Shown: in pieces, positions 63,735-64,000 of the stretch
How positions within the stretch are numbered: position 1 is the stretch's first letter
How the letters are laid out: each line of letters starts with the position of its first letter
NCBI RefSeq assembly: GCF_016743775.1
Contig: NZ_JAEQMY010000006.1
Coordinates: 62,001 to 126,000 of the forward strand
From: Microvirga aerilata
GTDB lineage: Bacteria > Pseudomonadota > Alphaproteobacteria > Rhizobiales > Beijerinckiaceae
Reading direction: 5' to 3'
Length of the DNA: 64,000 bases
Position numbers and translations under genes: made by a program
The notes under the pieces: model-generated
Seen by the model: the letters and a program-made list of their open reading frames with translations, nothing else
What the model was told of the DNA's origin: nothing
The model's database searches: none

Positions 63735-64000
63735 TTACGACAGCGTCTGGCCGTCCTGCTGACCCTGCACCTCGGCCGCGCGCTGGCGGTAGAGGGCCAC
63801 GAAGTCGATGGGATCGATGTACAGGGGCGGGAAGCCGCCGTTGCGCACCGCATCGGCCACCATCTGGCGGGCGAAGGGGAACAGCAGGCGCGGGCACTCG
63901 ATCATCACCACCGGATGCAGCTGATCCTGCGGGATGTTCTGGATCCGGAACACGCCCGAATAGGTCAGCTCGAAGGCGAACAGCACGTCCTTGCCGCCGA
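63735..64000 (-). CDS. secB: Protein-export chaperone SecB, C-terminal part
   Basis: The last 87 residues of SecB are present; the 5' part is outside the window. It reads [42 protein letters not shown], then [21 protein letters not shown], the SecB core with its client-binding surface. SecB holds preproteins unfolded and hands them to SecA. Confidence 0.95.
   Translation of the reverse strand, partial: GGKDVLFAFELTYSGVFRIQNIPQDQLHPVVMIECPRLLFPFARQMVADAVRNGGFPPLYIDPIDFVALYRQRAAEVQGQQDGQTLS

Overview
The window is a GC-rich stretch of chromosome (roughly 64-65 % G+C by eye) from an alphaproteobacterium. Gene content and order point to the Rhizobiales/Hyphomicrobiales, perhaps near Methylobacterium or Microvirga; the genus is a guess. 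It has no rRNA, no tRNA that I could recognise, no CRISPR array and no intact transposon. Nearly all of it is housekeeping backbone, with small accessory insertions and many copies of an intergenic palindromic repeat.

Layout. 1-6.8 kb: end of dapF, then mtaB, an RluA-type pseudouridine synthase, ftsY, yciB, a membrane adenylate/guanylate cyclase and a UPF0178 protein. 6.7-12.8 kb: the cytochrome c maturation genes, split into ccmAB and ccmCDG by about 3.2 kb holding an M23 peptidase, two small ferredoxin-like-fold proteins, an ArsR regulator and a GNAT enzyme. 13-23 kb: acnA, a GNAT enzyme, ppa, a MerR-controlled CDF exporter, a UbiH-like hydroxylase, tesB and a sigma-54-type glnK-amtB operon. 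23-25 kb: a copper module (Sco, a YcnI-PCuAC fusion and a DUF2946-like protein). 25-35 kb: ftsK, lolA, xth, an oxidoreductase, an HWE sensor kinase, a response regulator with a cNMP-binding protein, and an L,D-transpeptidase joined to an ATP-grasp enzyme. 35-40 kb: an ABC-F ATPase with an apparent leader peptide and attenuator, a divergent MFS transporter, a DUF1127 protein and a LysR regulator. 40-64 kb: yggS, leuS-lptE-holA, then parB-parA-rsmG-mnmG-mnmE with two parS sites, an accessory block with a frameshifted DMT permease, rho, hemJ, hemE, a non-coding region with the marks of oriC, the PEP-synthase regulator, maf, aroE, coaE, dnaQ and secB.

The right half is the classic alphaproteobacterial origin neighbourhood. 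The gap between hemE and the regulatory kinase/phosphorylase gene holds two exact TTAA-N7-TTAA CtrA boxes, one near-consensus DnaA box and a dense cluster of GANTC (CcrM) sites. Exact CtrA boxes also sit upstream of ftsK and of a GNAT gene, so origin, division translocase and a small enzyme may share cell-cycle control. parABS 10-14 kb away fits origin segregation.

The least explained items are the ABC-F leader (28-codon ORF followed by competing hairpins), the leaderless ArsR promoter with an operator over the start codon, the CDF exporter with a Cys in its transport site, and the L,D-transpeptidase/ATP-grasp pair.
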